Shown here: piece after piece, positions 14,873 through 23,266 of the stretch
How positions within the stretch are numbered: the stretch's first letter is position 1
Layout of the letters: each line of letters opens with the position of its first letter
From: Flavobacterium agri
GTDB lineage: Bacteria > Bacteroidota > Bacteroidia > Flavobacteriales > Flavobacteriaceae
NCBI RefSeq assembly: GCF_013401995.1
Contig: NZ_JACBJI010000003.1
Coordinates: 62,001-126,000, forward strand
DNA: 64,000 bases
Direction: 5' to 3'
The notes under the pieces: generated by a model
The model's database searches: none
Told to the model about the DNA's origin: nothing
Seen by the model: the letters and a program-made list of their open reading frames with translations, nothing else
Program-made: the position numbers and the translations under genes

Positions 14873-16330
14873 ATGAAAAGATTATTGAGATTGATATTTG
14901 TTTTGATTTTTGGCATTGTCAATCAATTGAACGCTCAGAACTGTGGTGAAATCCTAGAGAAAGGAATCTACGATTTTAGAGAGACCACATCCGATTTGGA
15001 AAGGACCGAGTCATTCGTATTTTGGTTCAGACAACAAAATTTTTCGTCTTATGAAAAGACCAGCCGTTATCTTTTGGATATTGGAATTCCGTTGGGAGAT
15101 GTGCTGTTCGGATTGTACGGAAGTGCCGATAACAAACAGTTCCAGCAATTTAAATCGGACATTGAAAATTTCGAAAAGCTTGAAAAAACGCGGCAGGAGC
15201 AAATCAGCATAAAGTTAAGGGAGATAAACCCAAGCGTAGTCAAGGCATGGGAAAATTGTGTTTCGCTGCCGGGGAAGGTCCATTTTTGGATCATATCAAA
15301 TTCCAAAGCAGATCCTTGCACGTTTATACTGTGCGCACAATATTTTTCCGATGGAGGGAATTTGCCTAAGATGACCTCGTTTTCCATTACGCCCAAAGAA
15401 AATATAGAATTTGAAGATGGTGGATTTGTCAATTCAAAAGGCAAACCGAAAAAAGTTGTTTTTAAAGGTGGCGTAATATCCCAAGCATTTAGGAGGAAGC
15501 AACTTGGGCCTTTGACAATAACGATCAATACGTCACGCGGGAACGGATTCCAAACGCAATTAGCCGCCATTTCACGAAATCGGGTAAACGAAACTCTGCC
15601 TGAAATCAAAATAGAAGATGGACAGATTCAGGAGAACGCCGATTTGAAAAACACTTGTGGGCAAGCGGACGTAATATTGCAGCAATGGCAAAATTTACCG
15701 TATGATCATAAAGTAGAGAGGTATTGCTCGGCATTTTATATTACGGCTAAGACAAATGTAGGGTTAAGCGATGACAAAAATTACCGATGGCATCTGGACG
15801 TATTTAACCAATGTATTGGCCGAAGTCGTCCCGGACCATCCGGACCAGGCGGGAAAGCTTGTGTAGCACCGAACTACCGCACCACTATCAATTTACCTGT
15901 AAAGCCCGACATAAAAGCATGGGGTGTCGTGCTATCGGGGACTTCCAAAGCATCAAATATTGAGCGGATCAACGAACCCATTGAAGTAATCGTATCAAAT
16001 GGGCGTATAAGAAAATCGTTCAAATTCGATATTGCTTTGAATCGCGAAAAAAAAGAGCTCGTCCTAGATAGCCTGCCGCCTGGACGGTATAATCTAGAAA
16101 TGACCATGCCCGAAATGTGTGCGGCCAATTCAGGCATGGTAGACGGTATAACAGACAAAAATTTCAATACGACTTTATCTGTTGAAATCTATGCTATAGA
16201 CGAGAAAAAACAAATCAAACCTATGTCGAACAACATATTGCTTTCTATAGGTTTGGTAATTGCGCTGGCAGTGTTCGGATTTGTCTCACTCCGGTTTTTC
16301 AGACAAAGAAGAGGCAGGTTGCAAAATTAA
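14873..16330 (+). CDS. Unrecognised secreted protein with C-terminal membrane anchor
   Basis: 485 residues. It has a signal peptide (MKRLLRLIFVLIFGIVNQLNAQN), a large extracytoplasmic region with about nine cysteines, and a C-terminal transmembrane helix (about 456-475) followed by a basic tail FFRQRRGRLQN, the stop-transfer arrangement of a single-pass protein. The stretch SRPGPSGPGGKAC near residue 320 is a likely flexible linker. The last part (about 350-440) has alternating strands ending in a LPPGRYNLEMTMPEMC motif like a carboxypeptidase-regulatory or Ig-type fold. The coding sequence is visibly richer in A and T than its neighbours and uses more AAA, ATA and TTA codons, which suggests recent acquisition or weak expression. 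I recognise no family. Confidence 0.7.
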   Translation: MKRLLRLIFVLIFGIVNQLNAQNCGEILEKGIYDFRETTSDLERTESFVFWFRQQNFSSYEKTSRYLLDIGIPLGDVLFGLYGSADNKQFQQFKSDIENFEKLEKTRQEQISIKLREINPSVVKAWENCVSLPGKVHFWIISNSKADPCTFILCAQYFSDGGNLPKMTSFSITPKENIEFEDGGFVNSKGKPKKVVFKGGVISQAFRRKQLGPLTITINTSRGNGFQTQLAAISRNRVNETLPEIKIEDGQIQENADLKNTCGQADVILQQWQNLPYDHKVERYCSAFYITAKTNVGLSDDKNYRWHLDVFNQCIGRSRPGPSGPGGKACVAPNYRTTINLPVKPDIKAWGVVLSGTSKASNIERINEPIEVIVSNGRIRKSFKFDIALNREKKELVLDSLPPGRYNLEMTMPEMCAANSGMVDGITDKNFNTTLSVEIYAIDEKKQIKPMSNNILLSIGLVIALAVFGFVSLRFFRQRRGRLQN

Positions 16331-18354
16331 AGCAATCCCGCCCTTTTCAACAAAGCATCCGGTTTCGGCTCTTTTCCGCGGAAGCGCTTGTAGAGTGTCA
16401 TCGGATGTTCCGTCCCGCCTTTCGAAAGTATGTTTTCCTTGAATTTTTTGGCCACTTCGGCATTGAAAATCCCTTGTTCCTGAAAGTATTCGAAAGCATC
16501 CGCATCCAAAACTTCAGCCCATTTGTAACTGTAGTAGCCCGATGAATAACCGCCTTGGAAAATGTGCGAGAACGATGTACTCATCGCATTTTCGGCAACG
16601 TCAGGATACAACTGCGTCGAGGCGAACTGTTCGGTTTCGAATGCTTTCAGGTTGGTGATTCCCGATGGATCTTGTGCATGCCAGCCCATGTCCAAAAGCC
16701 CGAAACTCAATTGGCGCAACGTGGCCATGCCTTCCTGGAAACTCGCCGATTCCTTGATTTTCGTTATGAATTCCTGAGGAATGACTTCGCCCGTTTGGTA
16801 ATGGTGCGCAAACAAGGCCAAGGCTTCGGGCTCGTAACACCAATTCTCGAAAATCTGGCTCGGCAATTCGACGAAATCCCAATATACCGAAGTGCCCGAA
16901 AGATTAGGATAAACCGTGTTGGCGAGCATTCCGTGAAGCGCGTGTCCGAACTCGTGGAAAAGCGTCGTGACCTCATTGAAGGTCAAAAGCGACGGTTTGG
17001 TTTCGGTAGGTTTCGTGAAATTGCACACGATCGAAACGTGCGGGCGTTCGTTGTTTCCACCGACGATGTATTGCGATTTGAACGACGTCATCCAAGCGCC
17101 GTTGCGTTTGCCTTTTCTCGGGAAAAAGTCGGCGTAGAAAATCGAGACCAGGTTTCCTGTCATGTCTTTGACTTCGTAAGTAACCACGTCTTGGTGGTAT
17201 TTGTCGATGTCGTTGATTTCGACGAAAGTCAATCCGAACAATTTATTGGCGACCGTGAACGCACCTTGCAACACGTTTTCGAGTTTGAAATACGGTTTTA
17301 ATTTTTCGTCGTCAAGGCTGAACAACTCCTGTTTCAATTTCTCGGAATAATACGCGCCGTCCCATTTTTCGAGCGTTTCGATGCCGTCTTTTTCTTTGGC
17401 GAAATTCGAAAGCTGTTTGAATTCGCGTTCTGCGGCAGGACGCGCTTTTGCCAAAAGTTCTTCTAAAAACGTCTTGACTTTCGCCGGACTTTCGGCCATT
17501 CTTTCTTCGAGCACGAAATGAGCGTGAGTCTCGTAACCCAACAATTTTGCGCGTTCAAAGCGAAGTTTGGCGATTTTGAGCACAATTTGCTGGTTGTCGA
17601 GTTCGTTGTTCCGGAAACCTTTTGATCCGAAGGCGATCGCGAGTTTCTTGCGCAGTTCACGATTGTCGGCATAGGTCATGAACGGCACATAACTTGGGTA
17701 GTCCAACGTGAAAATCCAGCCGTCTTTTTCGAGACTTTTTGCGGTTTCGGCAGCGGCTTCGATCACGCCTTCAGGCAAACCGGACAAGTCATTCAAGTCT
17801 GTGATGTGAAGTTGGAACGCATGGGTTTCGGCCAAAACATTCTCGCCGAATTCAAGGCTTAGTTTAGACAATTCCTTGTCGATCTCGCGCAATTCGTTCT
17901 TTTTGTCTTCGGGCAGATTCGCACCGTTTCGCGAAAAACTCTTGTATTTCTTGTCGAGCAAAGTCGTCTGCTCGGCGTTGAGGTTCAAACGGTCTTTTTG
18001 TTCGTAAACCGATTTGACGCGCGCGAACAATTTCTCGTTCAAACGCACGTCGTTCCCGAATTCCGAGAGCAATGGCGAAACTTCCTGCGCGATTTTCTGG
18101 ATCTCGTCGTTGGTTTCGGCCGAATGTAAATTGAAGAAGATATTCGAAACGCGGTCGAGCTGGTCGCCCGAAAACGACAAAGCTTCGATCGTATTTTCGA
18201 AAGTTGGCGCTTCTGGATTTGAAGTGATGTCATCGATTTCCTTTTTGGCGGACGCGATCCCTTCTTGAAAAGCCGGAAGAAAATCTTCGTTCCTGATTTG
18301 GGAAAATGGCGCAGTATCGTGTTTGGTCGTGAATTTCGTGGTTAAGACGTTCAT
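16327..18354 (-). CDS. M3 family metallopeptidase (oligopeptidase / peptidyl-dipeptidase type)
   Basis: 675 residues, the usual length for the PrlC/Dcp family. The zinc site HEFGHALHGM lies around residue 465, preceded by TFNEVTTLF. The downstream glutamate ligand falls in the WDFVELPSQIFENW block, and the C-terminal GGYSSGYYSYKWAEVLDADAF motif positions substrate. It is a cytoplasmic zinc peptidase that trims short peptides; whether it removes C-terminal dipeptides (Dcp) or cuts internally (OpdA) cannot be settled by eye. There is no signal peptide. Its stop overlaps the convergent 14873-16330 gene by 4 bases. Confidence 0.93.
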   Translation of the reverse strand: MNVLTTKFTTKHDTAPFSQIRNEDFLPAFQEGIASAKKEIDDITSNPEAPTFENTIEALSFSGDQLDRVSNIFFNLHSAETNDEIQKIAQEVSPLLSEFGNDVRLNEKLFARVKSVYEQKDRLNLNAEQTTLLDKKYKSFSRNGANLPEDKKNELREIDKELSKLSLEFGENVLAETHAFQLHITDLNDLSGLPEGVIEAAAETAKSLEKDGWIFTLDYPSYVPFMTYADNRELRKKLAIAFGSKGFRNNELDNQQIVLKIAKLRFERAKLLGYETHAHFVLEERMAESPAKVKTFLEELLAKARPAAEREFKQLSNFAKEKDGIETLEKWDGAYYSEKLKQELFSLDDEKLKPYFKLENVLQGAFTVANKLFGLTFVEINDIDKYHQDVVTYEVKDMTGNLVSIFYADFFPRKGKRNGAWMTSFKSQYIVGGNNERPHVSIVCNFTKPTETKPSLLTFNEVTTLFHEFGHALHGMLANTVYPNLSGTSVYWDFVELPSQIFENWCYEPEALALFAHHYQTGEVIPQEFITKIKESASFQEGMATLRQLSFGLLDMGWHAQDPSGITNLKAFETEQFASTQLYPDVAENAMSTSFSHIFQGGYSSGYYSYKWAEVLDADAFEYFQEQGIFNAEVAKKFKENILSKGGTEHPMTLYKRFRGKEPKPDALLKRAGLL

Positions 18355-18360
18355 GATCTG

Positions 18361-18505
18361 AATTTGAAAATTTGAAAATTTGGAAATTTGAAAATGGAAA
18401 GTCGAGTGAACTTCAAATCCTAAGCAAGATCTGAATTTGAAAATTCAAAGATGATTTCAAACGTCTAGTCAACGGCTTAAAAAATCATTTTCAAATTTTC
18501 AAATT
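18361..18505. repeat. Perfect 19-bp inverted repeat made of AATTTGAAA units
   Basis: The left arm 18361-18379 (AATTTGAAAATTTGAAAAT) is exactly complementary to the right arm 18487-18505. Further AATTTGGAAATTTGAAAA copies extend the left side to about 18396. It fills most of the 171-base gap between purE and the M3 peptidase gene. The period is ten bases (AATTTGAAAA). Confidence 0.8.
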
Positions 18506-18525
18506 GCCTCATTTCCAAATTAAAA

Positions 18526-19008
18526 TTAGGATTTTAAATCGTCCGAAGCTTTAAGAACGGCTTGTTTTAACCCTTCTTTATAATTGACGATTTTCTGGAG
18601 CACTTCTTTGTTGGCGCTTCCGATGATTTGGGCCGCAAGGATTCCTGCGTTTTTTGCTCCGTTCAACGCGACCGTCGCAACGGGAACGCCGCCTGGCATC
18701 TGCAAAATCGACAGTACCGAATCCCATCCGTCGATCGAATTGCTCGATTTTACGGGAACTCCGATTACGGGAAGAGGCGACATCGAAGCCACCATTCCCG
18801 GCAAATGTGCAGCGCCACCGGCTCCGGCGATAATGACCGAAATACCGCGATTGTGTGCGTTCTTGCTGAAATCGAACAGTTTTTCGGGTGTCCTGTGTGC
18901 CGAAACGATATCGACTTCGGTTTCGATGTTGAATTCCTTTAGTATGTTGATGGCTTCCTGCATGACCGGCATGTCGGAGATGGAGCCCATGATGATGGCG
19001 ACTTTCAT
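18526..19008 (-). CDS. purE: N5-carboxyaminoimidazole ribonucleotide mutase
   Basis: A 160-residue class I PurE, which moves the carboxylate of N5-CAIR to carbon 4 to give CAIR in purine synthesis, in the cytoplasm. GSISDM (8-13), VSAHRTPEKL, GAGGAAHLPGM, GVPVKSS and MPGGVPVATVALNGAKNAG are the complete active-site series. It is downstream of purK on the same strand with 109 bases between, filled with AATTTGAAAA-type repeats. Confidence 0.97.
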   Translation of the reverse strand: MKVAIIMGSISDMPVMQEAINILKEFNIETEVDIVSAHRTPEKLFDFSKNAHNRGISVIIAGAGGAAHLPGMVASMSPLPVIGVPVKSSNSIDGWDSVLSILQMPGGVPVATVALNGAKNAGILAAQIIGSANKEVLQKIVNYKEGLKQAVLKASDDLKS

Positions 19009-19016
19009 GTTTTTTG

Positions 19017-19103
19017 AATTTGAAAATTTGAAAATTTGAAAATTTGGAAATGAATTGCTTCATCTGGATTTGAGCCTAGTGAGCATTTTCAAATTTCCAA
19101 ATT
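19017..19103. repeat. AATTTGAAAA tandem array with inverted partner between purK and purE
   Basis: From 19017 four consecutive ten-base units of the type AATTTGAAAA run to about 19051. The AATTTGGAAAT portion (19041-19051) is perfectly complementary to 19093-19103, forming an 11-bp stem. It is the same motif as the repeat at 18361-18505, on the other side of purE. Confidence 0.75.
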
Positions 19104-19117
19104 ACCCAATTCCCAAA

Positions 19118-20272
19118 TTAAAGGCTAATTACTTTAATCGTATTTTTGACGGTTTCCGCGATTTTGCGCGCTTCGTCCATATTTTCGTTCACGATCGTCA
19201 CATGACCCATTTTTCGGAACGGACGCGTCTGTTTCTTTCCGTAAATATGAGGCGTTACGCCCGGAATATCAAGGATTTTTTCGATGTTTTCGTATTTGAC
19301 GGCTCCCGAAAAACCTTCGGCTCCGACAAGGTTGACCATGATTCCCGCGACTTTGCTGTCGGTGTTTCCGAGCGGAAGATCGAGAATCGCGCGGATGTGG
19401 TTTTCGAATTGGCTCGTATAACTGGCTTCGATAGAATAATGCCCCGAATTGTGCGGACGCGGCGCGACTTCGTTGACCAAAATCTCATCGTCCTTTGTTT
19501 GGAACATTTCTACGGCGAGCAACCCGACATGGTCGAATTTCTTGGAAACTTCGAGTGCGATCGCACGTGCTTTTTGGGCGACTTCATCTGAAATCCTCGC
19601 CGGACAGATTACGTATTCGACTTGGTTCGCTTCGGGATGGAATTCCATTTCGACGACGGGATACGTAAAAATTTGCCCCGAAACGCTTCTCGCGACAATC
19701 ACGGCAAGCTCGTTTTTGAACGGGATCATTTCCTCGGCAATGCATTCGGCTTCGGGCAATCCTTCGAGATCGGAAATGGTACGCACGACTTTCACTCCGT
19801 TTCCGTCATAACCGAACTCGGCGCTTTTCCACACGAAAGGATACGTGACGCCGCCGGCTTCGATGGTCGCGATCAATTCCGGGATGCTGATGAAACGCTT
19901 ATAAGGCGCGGTCGGGATGTTATGCCTGCTGTAAAAGTCCTTTTGGAAGCCTTTGTTCTGGATTTGTTTGAGCGTTTTCGGAGACGGGAAAACTTTTACG
20001 CCTTCCGCTTCCAATTGCTCGAGAGCTTCAACGTTGACCATTTCGATCTCGAAGGTCAGCACGTCGACTTTTTTCCCGAATTCATAAACCGTCTTGAAAT
20101 CGGTAAGGTCGCCTTGGTAGAATTTGTTGCACGCTATAGTACACGGCGCCTCGTCGCTTGGGTCTAGAACATAGGTCTGGATATCGAATTTGCGGGTTTC
20201 CGAAAGCAGCATCTTGCCCAATTGGCCGCCGCCCAAAATACCGAGTTTGAAGTCGGAAGAGAAGAAATTCAT
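19118..20272 (-). CDS. purK: N5-carboxyaminoimidazole ribonucleotide synthase
   Basis: A 384-residue ATP-grasp enzyme that joins bicarbonate to AIR using ATP and feeds PurE. It shows the Rossmann-like start LGILGGGQLGKMLLSE (10-25), the ATP-grasp blocks YPFVWKSAEFGYDGNGV and ECIAEEMIPFKNELAVIVARS, and the metal-binding EVAPRPHNSGHYSIEASYTSQFE. The first ATG at 20272 fits. A -7 box TATCTTTG lies 33 bases upstream. With purE it forms a two-gene purine unit. Confidence 0.97.
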   Translation of the reverse strand: MNFFSSDFKLGILGGGQLGKMLLSETRKFDIQTYVLDPSDEAPCTIACNKFYQGDLTDFKTVYEFGKKVDVLTFEIEMVNVEALEQLEAEGVKVFPSPKTLKQIQNKGFQKDFYSRHNIPTAPYKRFISIPELIATIEAGGVTYPFVWKSAEFGYDGNGVKVVRTISDLEGLPEAECIAEEMIPFKNELAVIVARSVSGQIFTYPVVEMEFHPEANQVEYVICPARISDEVAQKARAIALEVSKKFDHVGLLAVEMFQTKDDEILVNEVAPRPHNSGHYSIEASYTSQFENHIRAILDLPLGNTDSKVAGIMVNLVGAEGFSGAVKYENIEKILDIPGVTPHIYGKKQTRPFRKMGHVTIVNENMDEARKIAETVKNTIKVISL

Positions 20273-20305
20273 GTGTTGTTGTTTACGTCAGTCTGTAGTT
20301 GAGCG

Positions 20306-20313
20306 CAAAGATA
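20306..20313 (-). promoter_or_regulatory. -7 promoter element of purK
   Basis: TATCTTTG on the minus strand, a perfect TAnnTTTG match, about 33 bases before the purK ATG. No TTG is seen at the expected upstream distance. No purine-riboswitch-like fold was recognised in the short leader. Confidence 0.5.
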
Positions 20314-20386
20314 ACAAACTTAGGGGTAAGGACGGGCTTTGGTATTCCAGATTTCGAATGATCGCGATTCTGTTTCGGGCATAAAA

Positions 20387-20411
20387 AAAGGACGGTTTCG
20401 AGCCGTCCTTT
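20387..20411 (-). terminator. Intrinsic terminator after the lipoprotein gene
   Basis: AAAGGACGG and CCGTCCTTT form a 9-bp stem with a 7-base loop. On the minus strand it is followed by a run of T, and it lies 46 bases after the stop of the gene at 20457. Confidence 0.85.
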
Positions 20412-20456
20412 GATTTTGTCTGTGGATGTCTGGTCGCCGATTGCAACTTCGTCAAA

Positions 20457-20837
20457 TCAATTCGCAACCGAAGCCGAAACGGTTCCGGTCTCGACGCTCA
20501 TGGCCGGTACGGTATCGATCACCGTGCCTATCGGGCCGTTTTTTCTGTACACTTGGAGCACATATTCCTGGTCTTCATCCGTCTGATTGTTCAATTCGAC
20601 GGTAACTGCGGCGGTGAACGGTTTCACGACCCAGATTTTTTGCGTCCAATTGTCCGAAAGGTTTGATGCGCTTACCGATGCGGGTTGCCCATTAGCGCCC
20701 GTAAACGAAATCGAGGAAACCGTATTCGCTCCGGCCAAAAGGCGATATTCTACCGGAGTGCGATCGTTCCCATCCGATTGGTCGCAAGAAGCGAAACACA
20801 AAACAGCAAGCAGTACTAATATGTTTTTTGCAGTCAT
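20457..20837 (-). CDS. Small surface lipoprotein of unknown function
   Basis: 126 residues. The lipobox LCFASC places the lipidated cysteine at residue 18. The following DQSDGND is acidic, matching the Bacteroidota lipoprotein export signal, so the protein probably faces outward from the outer membrane. The mature part is rich in short beta strands (VSSISFTGANGQ, AAVTVELNNQTDEDQEYVLQVY), suggesting a small beta-sandwich. No named family is recognised. It starts 9 bases after the gene at 20847, so the two are probably co-transcribed and end at the terminator at 20387-20411. Confidence 0.7.
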   Translation of the reverse strand: MTAKNILVLLAVLCFASCDQSDGNDRTPVEYRLLAGANTVSSISFTGANGQPASVSASNLSDNWTQKIWVVKPFTAAVTVELNNQTDEDQEYVLQVYRKNGPIGTVIDTVPAMSVETGTVSASVAN

Positions 20838-20846
20838 GCGGCAAAG

Positions 20847-21275
20847 TTAGTGCTTTCCGTGACCTTTACCATGGCCTTTGCCGTTTCCGTTCCCATGTCC
20901 GCCGCCTTCTTTCACCACGACTTTTTTCGGGCCTTTGTATTTCACTTTATGCACTTTGTATTTTACGTAAGGCGAACGTCCGTGATAATCGTTTATGATG
21001 ATGGTGCGCGCCGGTGTCGGATGATACGTGCGATATGCCACGGGCAAAGAACGCGAACGTATCCATCTTCCGTTCGTCACATAAATATATTCGGTGGTGC
21101 GTATGTCGTAATACGAATCGATATCGGGTAGATAATAATACTCGACGCCGGCAGGCGTAGCCGGAGCCCATGCAGGAGGCGTTCCTACGGAAACATTGAC
21201 GGAAACCTGCGCATCGGCCGAAGCGTAAAACGCGAAAGCCATCAGCAATGTGAACAACAATTTTGGGGTTTTCAT
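20847..21275 (-). CDS. Secreted protein with Gly-His-Lys-rich tail
   Basis: 142 residues: signal peptide (about 1-22, ending ASADAQ), a Tyr- and Pro-rich middle (EYYYLPDIDSYYDI, then a run of basic residues) and a C-terminal tail made of glycine, histidine, lysine and asparagine (EGGGHGNGNG then KGHGKGHGKH). The tail has six histidines in about 17 residues and could bind divalent metals or nucleic acid, but this is inference. The middle (PDIDSYYDIRTTEYIYVTNG) recurs in flavobacterial hypothetical proteins as far as I recall. It is the first gene of a pair with the downstream lipoprotein. Confidence 0.7.
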   Translation of the reverse strand: MKTPKLLFTLLMAFAFYASADAQVSVNVSVGTPPAWAPATPAGVEYYYLPDIDSYYDIRTTEYIYVTNGRWIRSRSLPVAYRTYHPTPARTIIINDYHGRSPYVKYKVHKVKYKGPKKVVVKEGGGHGNGNGKGHGKGHGKH

Positions 21276-21354
21276 GAGAATGTGATTTAGTTTGGGGTAA
21301 AAATCGGCAAATGCCGTGTAAAAGTCTTGTAGAATTTAACAGTTGTTTTATAGG

Positions 21355-22578
21355 TTAAGCAGGTTCTTCTTCGATTTCCATGAATTCGCCTTCGTTTTTG
21401 GAAATGACGATGGCCGCGACCCCATTTCCGATGAAATTCGTGATTGCGCGCGCCTCGCTCATGAATTTATCGACACCTAAAAGGAACGCCAAACCTTCGA
21501 CCGGAATCTTATGGATGGCCGTAAGTGTCGAAGCCAATACGATGAAACCGCTTCCGGTTACGCCGGCCGCGCCTTTAGACGTGATCATGAGCAAACCGAT
21601 CACAGTCAGGATTTCGCCAAAGGTGAGGTGCACGTCGTACAATTGGGCGAGAAAAATCACGGCCATCGACAAATAAATCGAAGTGCCGTCGAGGTTGAAC
21701 GAGTAGCCCGTCGGTACGACCAATCCGACGACCGATTTGCTACAGCCCATCTTTTCAAGCTTCTCCATGAGGTTCGGCAACGCACTTTCGGACGATGAAG
21801 TACCCAACACGAGCAACAATTCGGTCTTGATGTAATTGAGGAAATCCAAAATCCTGACTTTGTAATAACGCAGGATCGTACCCAGTATGAGAAACACGAA
21901 CAAGCCCATCGTGATGTACATCGTGAGCATGAGTTTACCAAGAGGCAAAAGCGTGTGCAGCCCGAATTTCCCGATCGTATATGCCATTCCGCCAAAAGCG
22001 CCCAAAGGAGCGAGATACATGACGAGTTTCAACGCGAGGAACACATATTTCGAGCACACGTACAAAACGTCTACTACCTGTTGGCGTTTGCGGTAATAAT
22101 TGAGTGCGATCCCGACGATTATCGCCGCTATGAGCACTTGCAATGTGAGGTTTTCGGCAAAGAACTGCAGCCAGTCGAAATCGGTTTTTCCCGAAACGTA
22201 TTTGCTCGGATCTTGTACCGATAATCCGCTGCGGTCGATCTTTCCGGGTTTGATCAGCATTGCGACGGCAACTCCGATGGCGAGTGCGAACGTCGTCACG
22301 ATTTCGAAATACACGAGCGATTTGACCCCGATGCGCCCGACTTTCTTCAAATCGCCCATACCGCTTATTCCCAAAACGATCGTGAGGAAAATGATCGGCG
22401 CGATAAAAACCTTGATGATGTTTATGAACCACTTGCCGATGAATTCCATCTTAACGGCTTTCTCGGGTTCGAAATGCCCCAAAAGTATGGCGCAGATTAT
22501 GGCGATGAGCACCCAAAAAGTCAGGTTGGTAAACACTTTGAACGCTAAAGATTCTTTTTTTGGAAGGGTTTCTGGCAT
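21355..22578 (-). CDS. Dicarboxylate/amino acid:cation symporter (DAACS family)
   Basis: A transporter of about 407 residues from the ATG at 22578; an in-frame start 42 bases upstream adds only polar residues. Eight hydrophobic helices are visible. SSSESALPNLMEKLEKMG is the serine-rich re-entrant hairpin 1, GYSFNLDGTSIY the helix 7 NMDGT-type motif, and GAAGVTGSGFIVLASTL hairpin 2. It imports C4-dicarboxylates, glutamate or aspartate with sodium ions or protons at the inner membrane. DctA and GltP/GltT cannot be separated by eye. Confidence 0.93.
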   Translation of the reverse strand: MPETLPKKESLAFKVFTNLTFWVLIAIICAILLGHFEPEKAVKMEFIGKWFINIIKVFIAPIIFLTIVLGISGMGDLKKVGRIGVKSLVYFEIVTTFALAIGVAVAMLIKPGKIDRSGLSVQDPSKYVSGKTDFDWLQFFAENLTLQVLIAAIIVGIALNYYRKRQQVVDVLYVCSKYVFLALKLVMYLAPLGAFGGMAYTIGKFGLHTLLPLGKLMLTMYITMGLFVFLILGTILRYYKVRILDFLNYIKTELLLVLGTSSSESALPNLMEKLEKMGCSKSVVGLVVPTGYSFNLDGTSIYLSMAVIFLAQLYDVHLTFGEILTVIGLLMITSKGAAGVTGSGFIVLASTLTAIHKIPVEGLAFLLGVDKFMSEARAITNFIGNGVAAIVISKNEGEFMEIEEEPA

Positions 22579-22698
22579 ATGCGAATTTAGGTTTTTAAAA
22601 TCAGATGGCCATTGTCGCAAATTACCCTTGACATTGTCGTTTATGCACAGGGTTTAAGGAAGATTTGTGGGGTAAATTTGTTTGGATGTGCGGAGATG

Positions 22699-22775
22699 GT
22701 GAATGGTGAAAAGTGAATGGTGAATGGTGAAAAGTGAAAAGTGAAAAGTGAAAAGTGAAAAGTGAAAAGTGAAAT
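22699..22775. repeat. Heptanucleotide tandem repeat, 11 units
   Basis: Units are GTGAAAA and GTGAATG in the order b-type, a-type, b, b, then six identical GTGAAAA units (22727-22768), then a truncated GTGAAAT. It fills the gap between the symporter gene and the VOC gene, 69 bases before the VOC start. Confidence 0.9.
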
Positions 22776-22843
22776 GGCTCTTATTGGCAGCCTTGATTCA
22801 AATGGACAAATCAACAGATGAACAATCAACAAATAACAATAAA

Positions 22844-23266
22844 ATGAAAGCACTGAATCCTTACCTCAATTTCCCTGGAAACACAGAAGAAGCGTTTAAT
22901 TTCTACCAATCGGTTTTCGGAGGCGAATTCTCGGCGCTCGTCCGCTTCGGTGACATGAAAATGGAAGGCTGCGAAAACATGACCGACGCAGACAAAACCA
23001 AGATTATGCACATTTCGTTGCCGCTTGCCACGGGTCATATCCTCATGGCGACCGACGTCATGGGGCACGAACCGAAGCCGTTCATAGAAGGCACCAATGT
23101 CACGTTGGCGCTGCATGCCGACAATCCCGAAGAAGGCCAAAAACTATACGACGCGCTTTCCAAAAACGGAGAAGCGATGATACCGTTCGGTCCTGTAGAA
23201 TGGGGCGGACAATGGGGCATGCTCACCGACGCTTACGGAATTCAATGGATGGTAGACTGCGAGTGA
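22844..23266 (+). CDS. VOC family protein (PhnB/YjdN-like)
   Basis: 140 residues from ATG 22844 (MKALNPYLNFPGNTEEAFNFYQSVFG). An upstream in-frame start would translate repeat sequence and is not used. The first half has the PhnB-like GNTEEAFNFYQSVFGGEF and the second half ends WGGQWGMLTDAYGIQWMVDC, the two paired beta-alpha-beta-beta-beta modules of the vicinal oxygen chelate fold. Members of this subgroup lack most glyoxalase metal ligands and have no assigned reaction. It overlaps the DinB gene by one base (TGATG). Confidence 0.9.
   Translation: MKALNPYLNFPGNTEEAFNFYQSVFGGEFSALVRFGDMKMEGCENMTDADKTKIMHISLPLATGHILMATDVMGHEPKPFIEGTNVTLALHADNPEEGQKLYDALSKNGEAMIPFGPVEWGGQWGMLTDAYGIQWMVDCE

Noticed and set aside
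22699..22775. CRISPR-like array
   Set aside because: Units are 7 bases, contiguous, without spacers, and no cas gene is near.
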